A stretch of 64,000 nucleotides of DNA from Shewanella sp. OPT22 (GCF_004168585.1 NZ_PGVH01000056.1:314576-378575), one strand, 5' to 3'; numbered from the stretch's first letter, positions 19,473 through 28,278 are shown. A program made the numbers and translations. The notes: a model not told the origin generated them from the sequence alone.

Positions 19473-20159
19473 TTACATCGGGAACCAAGGGCTATTAAAG
19501 AAGCGTGATGCCCAACCCATAGCATTACTGTCGGCAACGGCACCTTGGCCACCATATACAATGCGTGCATCCGCAATACGTTGAGAAGAAATGGTATTGT
19601 CGTTATTAATATCGTCGGTACGGACTAATCCTAAAATTCGAATGAACTCATCACCCTGATTTAGGCTCAGCCACTTCTCACCTTTAATATGCAATGTTCC
19701 ATTTGGGTACACTTTAGAAACTGTAACAGTAATAGATCCCGTCAATTGATTACGCTGAGAGCTTGAACCATTGCCGTTAAACGATTTACCTGAGTTAACA
19801 TTCGCTGATCCGTTAAAGCTGGTATTATCACCAGAAACTTGTGCACCTATGTTCAAACCTGAATCTTTAGCCGTTCGCGTACCTGCACTCTTGCTCGCTT
19901 GAGTACGTTCGTTCAAAGAAACCGTAAGAATATCCCCTTGACGAAAAGCACGTTTATCATTGAACAAGGTTAATAAAAAACCTGGACGATAAGCGCTGCC
20001 GTGTTTCGCTTCAGGTAAGCTGTAATCAATTTCCGGTGGTGACCACTCTTTACCACCAGGTTGTGCTCTTTCATCTGGAAAGTGTGAAGCACACCCTGCC
20101 AACAACAATGGCAAAACAACAAGATATTTTTTTATCGAACTAAAACTAGAGCTAATCAT
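19473..20159 (-). CDS. flgH: Flagellar L-ring lipoprotein FlgH (lateral)
   Basis: A 228-residue outer-membrane lipoprotein forming the L ring. The signal sequence ends in a lipobox LLAGC with the lipidated Cys23. The conserved RPGFLLTLFNDKRAFRQGDILTVSLNERTQASKSAGT stretch and C-terminal GEKWLSLNQGDEFIRILGLVRTDDI match the family. The start ATG at 20159 has AAGG at 8-base spacing; a longer open start at 20189 lacks one. Translation is probably coupled to flgI. Confidence 0.95.
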   Translation of the reverse strand: MISSSFSSIKKYLVVLPLLLAGCASHFPDERAQPGGKEWSPPEIDYSLPEAKHGSAYRPGFLLTLFNDKRAFRQGDILTVSLNERTQASKSAGTRTAKDSGLNIGAQVSGDNTSFNGSANVNSGKSFNGNGSSSQRNQLTGSITVTVSKVYPNGTLHIKGEKWLSLNQGDEFIRILGLVRTDDINNDNTISSQRIADARIVYGGQGAVADSNAMGWASRFFNSPWFPM

Positions 20160-20241
20160 GGTGTTAACCTTTATAAAATATCCAAGCACATGGAGTCGGT
20201 TGAGTCAGAATGCGTGATGTCATGTGCTAAAGTACTTACTA

Positions 20242-21027
20242 TTACATCGCTTGATTCAAGAATTGCAGCATTTCGTCAGACGATGACACTACTTTGGCAT
20301 TCATTTCATAAGCGCGTTGAGTTGAAATCATCTCTACCATTTCTTCAACTACATTGACGTTTGCACCTTCAAGCGCACCTTGTCGCAGTTGCCCGAAAGC
20401 GTCTTCACCTGCAATACCTTCAATGGCGGCCCCAGAAGCACCCGTTGCGTGGTACAAGTTATTGCCACGAGCTTCCAACCCTGCTGGATTGGTAAAATTA
20501 ACTAAGGTGATCTGCCCGAGTTCTTGTGAATCGCCTTGACCTGCAATTTGTGCTGACACAATGCCGTCAGTTGCGATCGTGATGCTTAATGCATCTTCTG
20601 GAATTTCAATATTCGGTTGTAAAGGCAAACCTTGAGAGGTCACAATCAAACCATCACTGTTACGATACAATTGACCATCACGGGTATAGGCGATATCGCC
20701 ATTAGCTTCTTCTACTTGTAAAAAGCCTTGTCCTTCAATCGCTAAATCCAACTGCTGATTCGTTGTTTTTAAATCACCGGTCGTGAAGATTTTTTGTGTA
20801 CCAGCAACACGAGTACCTGTACCGATTTGCATGCCGGCAGGCAATTCGTTTTGCGCATCGACTTGACCACCTGGTTGTCGTTGCATTTGATAAAACAAGT
20901 CGTTAAATGCAACACGATCACGTTTAAAACCCGTGGTATTTACGTTTGCCAAGTTGTTGGCAATGGTCGTCATCTTTTTATCTTGAGCGGCCAGACCTGT
21001 TTTGCTGACCCATAAAGCAGATTGCAT
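20242..21027 (-). CDS. flgG: Flagellar distal rod protein FlgG (lateral)
   Basis: A 261-residue distal rod subunit. The N-terminus (LWVSKTGLAAQDKKMTTIANNLANVNTTGFKRDRVAFNDLFY) and C-terminal rod signature (NVVEEMVEMISTQRAYEMNAKVVSSSDEMLQFLNQAM) are textbook FlgG, and the length matches the family. It is exported through the flagellar type III channel without cleavage and follows flgF in the standard order. Confidence 0.97.
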   Translation of the reverse strand: MQSALWVSKTGLAAQDKKMTTIANNLANVNTTGFKRDRVAFNDLFYQMQRQPGGQVDAQNELPAGMQIGTGTRVAGTQKIFTTGDLKTTNQQLDLAIEGQGFLQVEEANGDIAYTRDGQLYRNSDGLIVTSQGLPLQPNIEIPEDALSITIATDGIVSAQIAGQGDSQELGQITLVNFTNPAGLEARGNNLYHATGASGAAIEGIAGEDAFGQLRQGALEGANVNVVEEMVEMISTQRAYEMNAKVVSSSDEMLQFLNQAM

Positions 21028-21092
21028 GAATCCGTTCCTTATTATTCTTCTTAGTCAACCTGCAACCGCAGGCATGATTGAATTATCAGTAA

Positions 21093-21821
21093 TTAACTAT
21101 TTCTGAGCAGCTTATTGCCCGCTTGAGCCATCTGTTCGGCACTCTTCATTAGCTTCACTTGCACTTCGAATTGACGAGTCAAGTCCATCGAAGCGATGAG
21201 TTCATTGACGGCTTGCACATTGCTCGATTCTAAAAAGCCACTATCAATGGTTACTTCATCACTCACGGCAGCAGGAGCTTGGGTATACATCATGCCGTTC
21301 AACCCTTTTTGCATCTCAGCGTATGCAGGGTTGACTAATTTCAGCTGCCCAACTTCTTCAGGAAAAATGTTATTACCCGTTAATGCACTAATGCGGCCGT
21401 CATTACCGACAAACAACTCTCGAAATTCAGGCAGTACGATTGGACCGTCTACACCCACAACAGGAAAACCATTAATAGTTAACTGACCATCCGCATCTGG
21501 CTCAATCGCACCATTACGGGTATACGCTTCACCTTCTGGCGTTTGAACAGCTAAAAAGCCTTCACCACGTAACGCTACGTCTAACGTGCGCCCCGTTGTG
21601 TTCACCTGACCGTACTGCTGACTAAAATCAGCTGATTGAGTTTGGGCTAACACACGGGTAGGTAAACTATCGCCCGTAGGCTGAAGCCATTTGGCTTCAA
21701 CACGTTCAAGATCTGCACGAAAACCTGTTGTTTCAGCGTTCGCTAAGTTATTAGCTCGAATAGATTGAGCCTCAAGGGTTCGAGTCGCACCCGCCGCTGC
21801 GGTATAAAGCATCCGATCCAT
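21093..21821 (-). CDS. flgF: Flagellar proximal rod protein FlgF (lateral)
   Basis: A 242-residue proximal rod subunit. The N-terminal DRMLYTAAAGATRTLEAQSIRANNLANAETTGFRADLERV and C-terminal NELIASMDLTRQFEVQVKLMKSAEQMAQAGNKLL are the rod-family ends, the second diverging from FlgG as expected for FlgF. It sits between flgE and flgG in the conserved order, with 11 bases to flgE. Confidence 0.95.
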   Translation of the reverse strand: MDRMLYTAAAGATRTLEAQSIRANNLANAETTGFRADLERVEAKWLQPTGDSLPTRVLAQTQSADFSQQYGQVNTTGRTLDVALRGEGFLAVQTPEGEAYTRNGAIEPDADGQLTINGFPVVGVDGPIVLPEFRELFVGNDGRISALTGNNIFPEEVGQLKLVNPAYAEMQKGLNGMMYTQAPAAVSDEVTIDSGFLESSNVQAVNELIASMDLTRQFEVQVKLMKSAEQMAQAGNKLLRNS

Positions 21822-21832
21822 CGTAAATATCC

Positions 21833-23038
21833 TTAGATCACATTAAGCAGGGCTTGCTGCATCGTAGAGTTGGTATCAAGTACTTTGGCGTTTGATTGAT
21901 AATTACGTTGGGCCGTCATCAAGCTAACCATTTCAGCTGTTGCATCAACGTTAGAGCCTTCTAGGTAGCCACCTTTTAACGAACCTAAAGTCCCCGTCGA
22001 AGGTGTGCCCAGAATTGGTTGACCCGCTTCATTACTCGCTGCCCAAGCATTATTACTGATTGGCTCAAGACCATTGGGATTGGTAAAATCTGCTAACACA
22101 ACTTGACCTTGCAACTGTTCTTGACCATTGGTGTACGTACCGTAAAGCTGGCCATTTTCATCCAAACGAATTCCGTTTAGCTCGCCAGAGGTATAACCAT
22201 TTTGACTCAAGCTAGAGTTGTTATAGGCTGCTGCATATTGCGTACTGCTTTGATAGTCGACTTCAAAATTCAGTGCAGATGCACCGTCAATGATCGCAGG
22301 GTTAGTGATAGTCAAATTTAAGCTTGATGCCGAGGTTAAGTTGCCGTCAGTATCAAATGTCATGTTGTAACCACCAGCTGGCGTGACATCTTCGCCATCC
22401 ATACGGAACTGAACGTCCCAACTGTTAGAGCCTGTTTTCACATAGTATTGAGTTAACGCATGTTCGCTTCCTAAAGAGTCAAATACTGAAACCGTATTTG
22501 AAGAGTGGAAGGTTGATGCATCATCCGGATCAAATGGTGTAGCCACTGGGTCAATTTCGTCAACACGAGCATCAAAATTTGAAACTAAGCCGATATCTGT
22601 GGTGGCTTTGGCAGGTAGCGCACTCGTTTGAACGGTTAAATCAGTAACATTACCAGTTTGCAGTAAACCGTTATTGGTTGCATAGCCTTGTAACTTGTTC
22701 CCAGCTGGGTCAACAATGTTACCTTCTGCATCTTGGATGAACATACCAGCACGAGCATAAACCGTATTACCGTCTTGACTGTTCAGCACGAAAAAGCCAT
22801 CACCTTGTAAACCCATATCCAGCTCACGACCGGTGTAAGTTAGGTTACCGCTTAATGCAAAGTTCTGTGATGTTGATAACACGCCTACACCACCTGGTTG
22901 GCCGCCGTTATAAATTGCTGCAAACTCGCTACGGCCTCCACGAAAACCAACCGTAGATTGGTTAGCGATGTTATTACTGATGGTGTTTAAATCTTGTGAT
23001 GTTGCTTTTAAGCCACTTAACGCAATATTGTAAGACAT
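21833..23038 (-). CDS. flgE: Flagellar hook protein FlgE (lateral)
   Basis: A 401-residue hook subunit, exported and polymerised under the FlgD cap. The N-terminus MSYNIALSGLKATSQDLNTISNNIANQSTVGFRGGRSEFA and the C-terminal YLEGSNVDATAEMVSLMTAQRNYQSNAKVLDTNSTMQQALLNVI are the conserved D0 ends; the variable D1/D2 region lies between. No FliK hook-length ruler gene is visible in the window, so hook length control must be encoded elsewhere. Confidence 0.96.
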   Translation of the reverse strand: MSYNIALSGLKATSQDLNTISNNIANQSTVGFRGGRSEFAAIYNGGQPGGVGVLSTSQNFALSGNLTYTGRELDMGLQGDGFFVLNSQDGNTVYARAGMFIQDAEGNIVDPAGNKLQGYATNNGLLQTGNVTDLTVQTSALPAKATTDIGLVSNFDARVDEIDPVATPFDPDDASTFHSSNTVSVFDSLGSEHALTQYYVKTGSNSWDVQFRMDGEDVTPAGGYNMTFDTDGNLTSASSLNLTITNPAIIDGASALNFEVDYQSSTQYAAAYNNSSLSQNGYTSGELNGIRLDENGQLYGTYTNGQEQLQGQVVLADFTNPNGLEPISNNAWAASNEAGQPILGTPSTGTLGSLKGGYLEGSNVDATAEMVSLMTAQRNYQSNAKVLDTNSTMQQALLNVI

Positions 23039-23076
23039 GGATGTAATCCCTATTTATTCTTTTAAACTTCCGACGC

Positions 23077-23739
23077 TTATGAAACTTCTGAAATATTCAG
23101 TACCGAAGTCGATTCAAGTCCGTTGCTGAGCTCAGCAATCATGGTGCCCTTAGCACTAGAGAAATGAACTCTTTCAATTTCAGCCTGTAAAAAGGTATCT
23201 GCTACAGAGGTATCTTCACCATTGAGTACAACGGCATTGATCTGATAGTCGCCCTTTGGAAGCCCGAGTGCTTGAGGGTCAATATTAAAAGCAATATCAC
23301 CTGCATCTTGAGAGCCAAGGTTTAACGTTTGAACTACTTCACCCTGACTGTTCTTTATTTCCACAGTAAGGTTTTCAGCAGAGCTCTTAAGGTATGCTTT
23401 GCCTTGAATAGCGTCCTCGTTAAGTTCAAATGAACTCGCTGGCACCATGGCTTGTTTACCAATTAGATTCGCTGACTGCACAATGCCAAAATTTTCAAGC
23501 ATGGTCATTTGAGTCGCTTGGTTTTTGGTTACATTCTCTAAGCTTTCAACTTGTGAAAATTGTGCTAACTGAGATACATACTCGTTGGGATCAAGCGGAT
23601 CAGTCGGATCTTGGTTATTGATCTGGGCGATCATCAAAGTCATGAATTCGTTTCTAAGTGCTGACGGGTCATTAGAGTTCAATCCAATATTGTTATCAGA
23701 ACCTTGATTTGTACTGTTTGCAATGGCATTTGTTTGCAT
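23077..23739 (-). CDS. flgD: Hook assembly cap protein FlgD (lateral)
   Basis: A 220-residue scaffolding protein that caps the growing hook. The conserved N-terminal core LRNEFMTLMIAQINNQDPTDPLDPNEYVSQLAQFSQVESLENV is at residues ~27-70; the rest is the Ig-like/tudor-like C-terminal domain. It starts one base after the flgC stop-side boundary and precedes flgE in the normal order. Confidence 0.95.
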   Translation of the reverse strand: MQTNAIANSTNQGSDNNIGLNSNDPSALRNEFMTLMIAQINNQDPTDPLDPNEYVSQLAQFSQVESLENVTKNQATQMTMLENFGIVQSANLIGKQAMVPASSFELNEDAIQGKAYLKSSAENLTVEIKNSQGEVVQTLNLGSQDAGDIAFNIDPQALGLPKGDYQINAVVLNGEDTSVADTFLQAEIERVHFSSAKGTMIAELSNGLESTSVLNISEVS

Positions 23740-23740
23740 C

Positions 23741-24160
23741 TTAATTCGTTCCTAATCTCAATAGTCCTTGCTGCATAGAGCGAGCACGATTCATCACTTC
23801 AACATTGGTTTCAAAGCTGCGACTTGCTGCCATCATGTCTGCCATCTCTTGAACCGTATTCACATTCGAATAGCTGACGTATCCCTCTTCATTCGCAAGT
23901 GGGTGGTGCGGCTCATAACGCATCTCGAGTGGCGCATCGCTTTCAACAACAGCTGCGACCTGCACATGCGCTCCTGATACTCGACCTTGATCGGTTTGCT
24001 GATAAATCGTAGAAAATACAGGCTTTAATGCGCGGAAAGCTTGTTCTGGACTTTCAGCTGCCGCACCTGCATTGGCTAAGTTACTGGCCACGGTATTTAA
24101 ACGAACCGTTTGTGCTTGCATGCCAGCACCTGCAATTTGGTATATATCTCCGAATGACAT
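23741..24160 (-). CDS. flgC: Flagellar rod protein FlgC (lateral)
   Basis: A 139-residue proximal rod subunit. The N-terminal AGAGMQAQTVRLNTVASNLANAGAA and C-terminal VNTVQEMADMMAASRSFETNVEVMNRARSMQQGLLRLG match FlgC, and the length is standard. It is packed tightly between flgB (8 bases) and flgD. Confidence 0.95.
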   Translation of the reverse strand: MSFGDIYQIAGAGMQAQTVRLNTVASNLANAGAAAESPEQAFRALKPVFSTIYQQTDQGRVSGAHVQVAAVVESDAPLEMRYEPHHPLANEEGYVSYSNVNTVQEMADMMAASRSFETNVEVMNRARSMQQGLLRLGTN

Positions 24161-24168
24161 AACGTTCC

Positions 24169-24519
24169 CTATTGTCCTTCTATCGCTTTTTTCAAACCGG
24201 AAATCTTTAAATTCAAGAAGGTTAAACTGGTTTGATAATCCATCGAATTTTGTGAGAAACGAGCCTGCTCTTTATTGAGTTCAACAGTATTGTTGTCAGC
24301 AGAAGTTTGATGTGGAATGCGATACATAGCTTGGTAGTTGCGATCAACTTGAACGCCCATATCGACTTTAGCCATAATGGTTTTAAAATCTAAATCCTGT
24401 GCTTTGAAACCTGGTGTTTCAGCATTGGCTAAGTTACCGGCCAGCAACTTACTGCGTTCCACCCTGACATCCAAAGCCTGTGGATGTACCCCTAATGCTG
24501 CATCTAGATTGATAGCCAT
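24169..24519 (-). CDS. flgB: Flagellar rod protein FlgB (lateral)
   Basis: A 116-residue proximal rod subunit, first gene of the flg operon. It has the family motif LDVRVERSKLLAGNLANAETPGFKAQDLDF near the front and the LNLKISGLKKAI-type end. The ATG at 24519 has an AGGAG site with 5-base spacing; an open longer start at 24552 does not. A near-consensus sigma-54 promoter lies about 50 bases upstream, so the whole rod/hook operon is probably LafK-dependent. Confidence 0.95.
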   Translation of the reverse strand: MAINLDAALGVHPQALDVRVERSKLLAGNLANAETPGFKAQDLDFKTIMAKVDMGVQVDRNYQAMYRIPHQTSADNNTVELNKEQARFSQNSMDYQTSLTFLNLKISGLKKAIEGQ

Positions 24520-24567
24520 TACGACTCCTAGTATGGTATTGCAAATGATCAACGATGCAGAACAAAT

Positions 24568-24584
24568 AACAACTATCGTGCCAA
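24568..24584 (-). promoter_or_regulatory. Sigma-54 promoter of the lateral flgB operon
   Basis: Read on the minus strand the site is TTGGCACGATAGTTGTT. It matches the sigma-54 consensus TTGGCACG-N4-TTGCW at every position except GC to GT in the -12 element. It sits about 48 bases before the flgB start codon. The cluster encodes the sigma-54 activator LafK, which makes the assignment biologically coherent. Confidence 0.85.
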
Positions 24585-24634
24585 TAAATAATATTAATTA
24601 CATTTCAAAAGGTTACATAAAAAAACCAGTAAAG

Positions 24635-25345
24635 ATGGGAAGCGGAACTTCCCACTTCCTACTAAGCCTTTTATTGATGTTTCCGCTTTTATCACGGGCA
24701 GAAAATAATAAAAATGAAGTAGAGCGGCAGCTGAGAACTCACATTCTTACGCTCGTTGATAACTGGCAAAAAATGAACAAAATTGAACGGATTCAACCCG
24801 AGTTAACGTTAAGAAGCAGCAGAGCAGTTGCAACACTAAGTCGTTGCTCATCAGAGATTCGTTTCACGAAAAAGAGTGATAAATTGCTCGGTGTGCAACA
24901 GTGGAAAGCAAGCTGTTCATCTCCCAATCGAACAATCGTGATGAGAAGCCAACTCTCCATAAAAGCTTTACTGCCTGTAACTAAAGAGACATTGCAACGA
25001 GGACAGGTGATACAGCCCGACATGCTGACAATGCAGTGGGTTAACTACCCATCATCCCGAGCGCAAATCGTCACTCGAATGTCTCAATTACAGGGAAAAC
25101 GAGTAAGCCATAAACTCGGACGTTTAAAGGCCATTCAAGCAAAACAACTCATAAGTAATATATGGGTAATGGCAGGAGAACACGTCATTATTGAAGCTAA
25201 TGCCAGTGGCTTTTCAGCCAATATGAAAGGCGAAGCTTTACAATCCGGTGGAGAAGGACAAGCCATCAAAGTTAAGAACCTAAGTTCAGGAAAAGTGATA
25301 CTGGCTTACCCCATCGGCAAAGGGAAAGTTGAAACTCGGTTTTAG
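24635..25345 (+). CDS. flgA: P-ring assembly chaperone FlgA (lateral)
   Basis: A 236-residue periplasmic chaperone for FlgI, divergent from flgB. A signal peptide (residues ~1-22, MGSGTSHFLLSLLLMFPLLSRA) is followed by the SAF-like domain: the LPVTKETLQRGQVIQPDML motif and the C-terminal GEALQSGGEGQAIKVKNLSSGKVILA stretch. The start at 24635 puts the signal sequence first; upstream open codons read antisense through flgB. The last codons (G-K-V-E-T-R-F-stop) recur in near-copy 2.6 kb downstream, after the 778-aa orphan gene. Confidence 0.92.
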   Translation: MGSGTSHFLLSLLLMFPLLSRAENNKNEVERQLRTHILTLVDNWQKMNKIERIQPELTLRSSRAVATLSRCSSEIRFTKKSDKLLGVQQWKASCSSPNRTIVMRSQLSIKALLPVTKETLQRGQVIQPDMLTMQWVNYPSSRAQIVTRMSQLQGKRVSHKLGRLKAIQAKQLISNIWVMAGEHVIIEANASGFSANMKGEALQSGGEGQAIKVKNLSSGKVILAYPIGKGKVETRF

Positions 25346-25347
25346 TT
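25322..25347 (+). repeat. flgA 3' end, upstream copy of a 26-base direct repeat
   Basis: These bases encode the last seven codons and stop of flgA plus TT. A second copy at 27906-27931 matches at 23 of 26 positions; the three differences are transitions. The pair brackets the 778-aa gene. Confidence 0.75.
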
Positions 25348-25441
25348 ATAATGACTAAACACGCATTAACAAAAATTTATTAAATAACATTTATTTACAG
25401 CCAGTTAAACAAAATTCACGTCCTTGATATAGGCAGTATCA

Positions 25442-25492
25442 GCCTCTAAAATCCAAACCATTCAAATGACTAAATTTGGATTTTAGGGAGGC
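25442..25492 (+). promoter_or_regulatory. Long stem enclosing the ribosome site of the 778-aa gene
   Basis: CTAAAATCCAAA (25446-25457) pairs perfectly with TTTGGATTTTAG (25475-25486). GCCT (25442-25445) then pairs with AGGC (25489-25492) across a 2-base bulge. The GGGAGG Shine-Dalgarno sequence (25486-25491) is entirely in the 3' arm, 5 bases before the ATG. A transcript would hide its ribosome site, as in RNA thermometers or other cis-acting translational switches. No T-run follows, so a terminator is unlikely. Confidence 0.65.
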
Positions 25493-25496
25493 TAAG

Positions 25497-27833
25497 ATGG
25501 CCAGTAAACTGAATTCAGCACAAGTGTCTGACTTTATGGAAAAAGTTGATTTTTCTGCACTTAACTCAGACCGAAGCTCTAAGAAAAAACAATCTATCGA
25601 TATCACATTGCCAGACGGTTCTAAACGTAAGTTAAATGTTTGTCGGCCATCCAAAGATCATATAACTGTTGAGCCTATTAAGAGTGGCGTTATGAGCGAG
25701 TTTATGTCTAAGCCCTCTACAGATTCAAGAGACTTAACTATCGCTCAGCAATATAAAGTGCACCTTATGGCGAGTGAACAACTTCATAATATATCCATCA
25801 AACAATTTTTCAGTGAATTAAGAACCTCACCTGATGAATTGACTCAGTTTCTTTCTGCGACGAGGGGGGCAAAAGCTGAAGAGGCCTTACATGAGATGAG
25901 CAAAACTCAAACTCACTTCGATGAGTCAAGGGCTGGTGATACAGAATTTTGCAACATAGCAGTACAAGAACAATCAACAAAACTGACTGCCGAACAATTT
26001 GCAGAAGTATTTAACAATAACTTTTCTGTTGGTGCAGCTTTACTGCATCACCCATCAACAGAAAACATATCACTTACTGAGCTATGCCAATCTCTTAAAT
26101 CAGCTCCTCAGAGTCACACAACTGAAAAGTTTTTGAGTATTATCGATGAAATAGACAGACAAAATGCCAAAAATCTTATTGATGATATAGATTTGTTTAA
26201 AGCTTTAGACAACCATTGTACTCCGAACGCCCTGTTAAATGTCTACTTCAAACTCCTCAACTTAACAGGTGGTAATACTACTCCTGAAATTCAAAATCAA
26301 TTAAACAGTGGCGTTATACAGTTGTTAGAAGACAATCCAGATATCAAATTAACAGACAGTCAATCGAAAGCATTATTGCAAGCTGATGGCTTTACTGATG
26401 AGCTTGAAAAGCTATGCAGAGAAGCTCCTATTAAAACGGTAAAACTTATGCAAAATTTTCATATCTCTAGCATGGGCGATTACCCTTGTCCTAGATTACG
26501 AATAACAGAAGATACAGACGAAATATGGGGGGAATTATCAAACATAAAAAATCTAACGGCACTCCTTCATCACCCTAAATTTTTAACTGAGCATTTGGGA
26601 GATTTTGACTGCCCACTCAACATGAATAAGTTACGCTTTATTGAAAATGTGGCTAGAAGTATCGATAGCTTACCTACAGGCAGTGAACTAAGGTGTGAAC
26701 TCTACTGTACGGTGCTGAAGTCAGTCACTCAGGAAATCAATAGGTTAGACAACAGTCAAAACACAAGGTTTGAACAATGGCCTCCATCGATTATGAATAT
26801 ATGCAATATCGTTTTATTGAATTGCCGAAGGGATGTACCCAACGCCATTCAAGATGAAAAAGTTATATCCGCAATTCAAGAGTTAGTCTCTTCATCACCA
26901 CAATTTGCAATGGCATTACACTCCCTGGAAGATCGAGAGTTTGGTTCAGACAAGCCACGTCGTGGGGCATTGGTAGCTGCAATTATTTTAGGCTTATTAG
27001 CCAGTCCTAAGCCAGAAGCTTCAAATCACCTTAAAGATTTCTTATCAAGAGAAACGCTACTGCAAGATCAAAACTTTGGAGAAGAGTACATTTCAACACT
27101 TGGTCTACACTCTGAAACCATATTAGACAAAGATTACTCTCCTGAGCAAATATTCATCATACTTCGAACAGTAGGGCTAGGTGTTTCTCGGTATGTAAGA
27201 ACATTAACGACAAGCGCTTTATTAGAAAAAACGAAAACAGGAGGTCTCAATAAAGAGCAAATACACAATCTAACTCATTGGGTTTATGCACTGTGCCAAG
27301 ATCGATATATGGACCAAATATGCAGCTCTTTTACGATCGAAGAATTAACTGATTTTATGACAGCACCACTCTGGGAGAATGGCGTTAACGCTGAAGCAAT
27401 TGCAGGTGCTGCACCTCATCAAATGATCTCACCTAAAGCCGTTAGACAAAGGCTTTTATACTCACTTCCACCGCAAAAAGCGATGGCAATCATTAATCTC
27501 TTATATAAAAATGGAAGAGAGCGTCTAGGCCAACAGTTACTTGAAGACATTCTGGATTATGATGTTTCTGATCTTATCGATCGAAATGCACCGAATGGAG
27601 TATTTCCGCAACACCCTTGCCAAAAGCTCGAACAATATCTGCACAACATCGATAACCCTGAATTAATTCATGTTATTTTACGTTCTGATAAATTCCAACA
27701 CAGATTGCAAGAGTTTCAAACCCGAGTGAGAACACTGCAATCTCAAGTACTAAGGCAAGTTCAAAGTGGTCAACTTAACGCAGATAGAGAAGTATTGCGT
27801 GGTCTTGGCATAAACTATAGCAAAACCAATTGA
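25497..27833 (+). CDS. Large orphan helical protein inserted between flgA and flgM
   Basis: A 778-residue protein of unknown family. The first ~75 residues (MASKLNSAQVSDFM...) are polar and Ser-rich; the rest is predicted almost wholly helical, with many short leucine-rich helices of the alpha-solenoid type. No signal peptide, membrane helix or enzyme motif was recognised. The ATG at 25497 has a GGGAGG ribosome site at 5-base spacing. It splits flgA from flgM, which are normally adjacent, and is flanked by two copies of the flgA 3' end, so it looks inserted. It could be an exported effector-like protein or a scaffold; no function is claimed. Confidence 0.65.
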   Translation: MASKLNSAQVSDFMEKVDFSALNSDRSSKKKQSIDITLPDGSKRKLNVCRPSKDHITVEPIKSGVMSEFMSKPSTDSRDLTIAQQYKVHLMASEQLHNISIKQFFSELRTSPDELTQFLSATRGAKAEEALHEMSKTQTHFDESRAGDTEFCNIAVQEQSTKLTAEQFAEVFNNNFSVGAALLHHPSTENISLTELCQSLKSAPQSHTTEKFLSIIDEIDRQNAKNLIDDIDLFKALDNHCTPNALLNVYFKLLNLTGGNTTPEIQNQLNSGVIQLLEDNPDIKLTDSQSKALLQADGFTDELEKLCREAPIKTVKLMQNFHISSMGDYPCPRLRITEDTDEIWGELSNIKNLTALLHHPKFLTEHLGDFDCPLNMNKLRFIENVARSIDSLPTGSELRCELYCTVLKSVTQEINRLDNSQNTRFEQWPPSIMNICNIVLLNCRRDVPNAIQDEKVISAIQELVSSSPQFAMALHSLEDREFGSDKPRRGALVAAIILGLLASPKPEASNHLKDFLSRETLLQDQNFGEEYISTLGLHSETILDKDYSPEQIFIILRTVGLGVSRYVRTLTTSALLEKTKTGGLNKEQIHNLTHWVYALCQDRYMDQICSSFTIEELTDFMTAPLWENGVNAEAIAGAAPHQMISPKAVRQRLLYSLPPQKAMAIINLLYKNGRERLGQQLLEDILDYDVSDLIDRNAPNGVFPQHPCQKLEQYLHNIDNPELIHVILRSDKFQHRLQEFQTRVRTLQSQVLRQVQSGQLNADREVLRGLGINYSKTN

Positions 27834-27905
27834 CCTCTTGTCTTAATCGGTTTCGGTTCATGATTAAAATTAACGCCAAAGCAAGACTCGAACATCTATT
27901 ATGGA

Positions 27906-27931
27906 GGAAAAGCTGAAACTCGATTTTAGTT
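27906..27931 (+). repeat. Downstream near-copy of the flgA 3' end
   Basis: Reads as G-K-A-E-T-R-F-stop in frame, against G-K-V-E-T-R-F-stop at the true flgA end. The preceding codons do not resemble FlgA. It lies 56 bases before flgM, where the original flgA end would be expected, so it may mark the pre-insertion junction. Confidence 0.75.
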
Positions 27932-27987
27932 TTTAAATATGGTTGTCGCTATTGTTTATATAGAAGATATATATAGGAATTGATTCA

Positions 27988-28278
27988 GTGGAAATCAGTA
28001 AATTTAATCAAAGTGCAGTCATTAACTCGGCTAAGTCTGCTGCAACAAAAAGCACTTCTCCAGCTACTGAAAAATCAGTAATAACTTCTGAGAGTACCCC
28101 AGCGAAGATCAGCCATGACTTCGAAGTATTATCTCAGGCTCAGCAACAGTTAAGCTCGATAGCCGAAGTAAACTTAGAAAAAGTTGCTGCAGTGCAACAA
28201 TCGATCAAAGGCGGTTCTTTCAGTATCGATCTTGAGCAAATTGCAGATGCAATGTCGAAACAACATGGCAATAAATAA
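27988..28278 (+). CDS. flgM: Anti-sigma-28 factor FlgM (lateral)
   Basis: A 96-residue protein that would bind and hold the flagellar sigma-28 factor until the hook is complete and FlgM is exported. The N-terminal half is disordered and Ser/Thr/Ala-rich. The C-terminal half has the family's NLEKVAAVQQSIKGGSFSIDLEQIADAM helix. GTG start at 27988 with an AGGAAT ribosome site. Its partner FliA is not in the window. Confidence 0.88.
   Translation: MEISKFNQSAVINSAKSAATKSTSPATEKSVITSESTPAKISHDFEVLSQAQQQLSSIAEVNLEKVAAVQQSIKGGSFSIDLEQIADAMSKQHGNK

Noticed and set aside
19463-19576. 38-codon extension of FlgI
   Set aside because: It overlaps the end of flgH; the TAAGG site and the signal peptide both place the start further in.
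24377-24634. 86-codon N-terminal extension of FlgA
   Set aside because: It is antisense read-through of flgB and would bury the FlgA signal peptide inside the protein.
25439-25654. 71-codon minus-strand frame over the start of the 778-aa gene
   Set aside because: Antisense to a well-supported gene with a strong ribosome site; its start has no such signal and the protein has no features.
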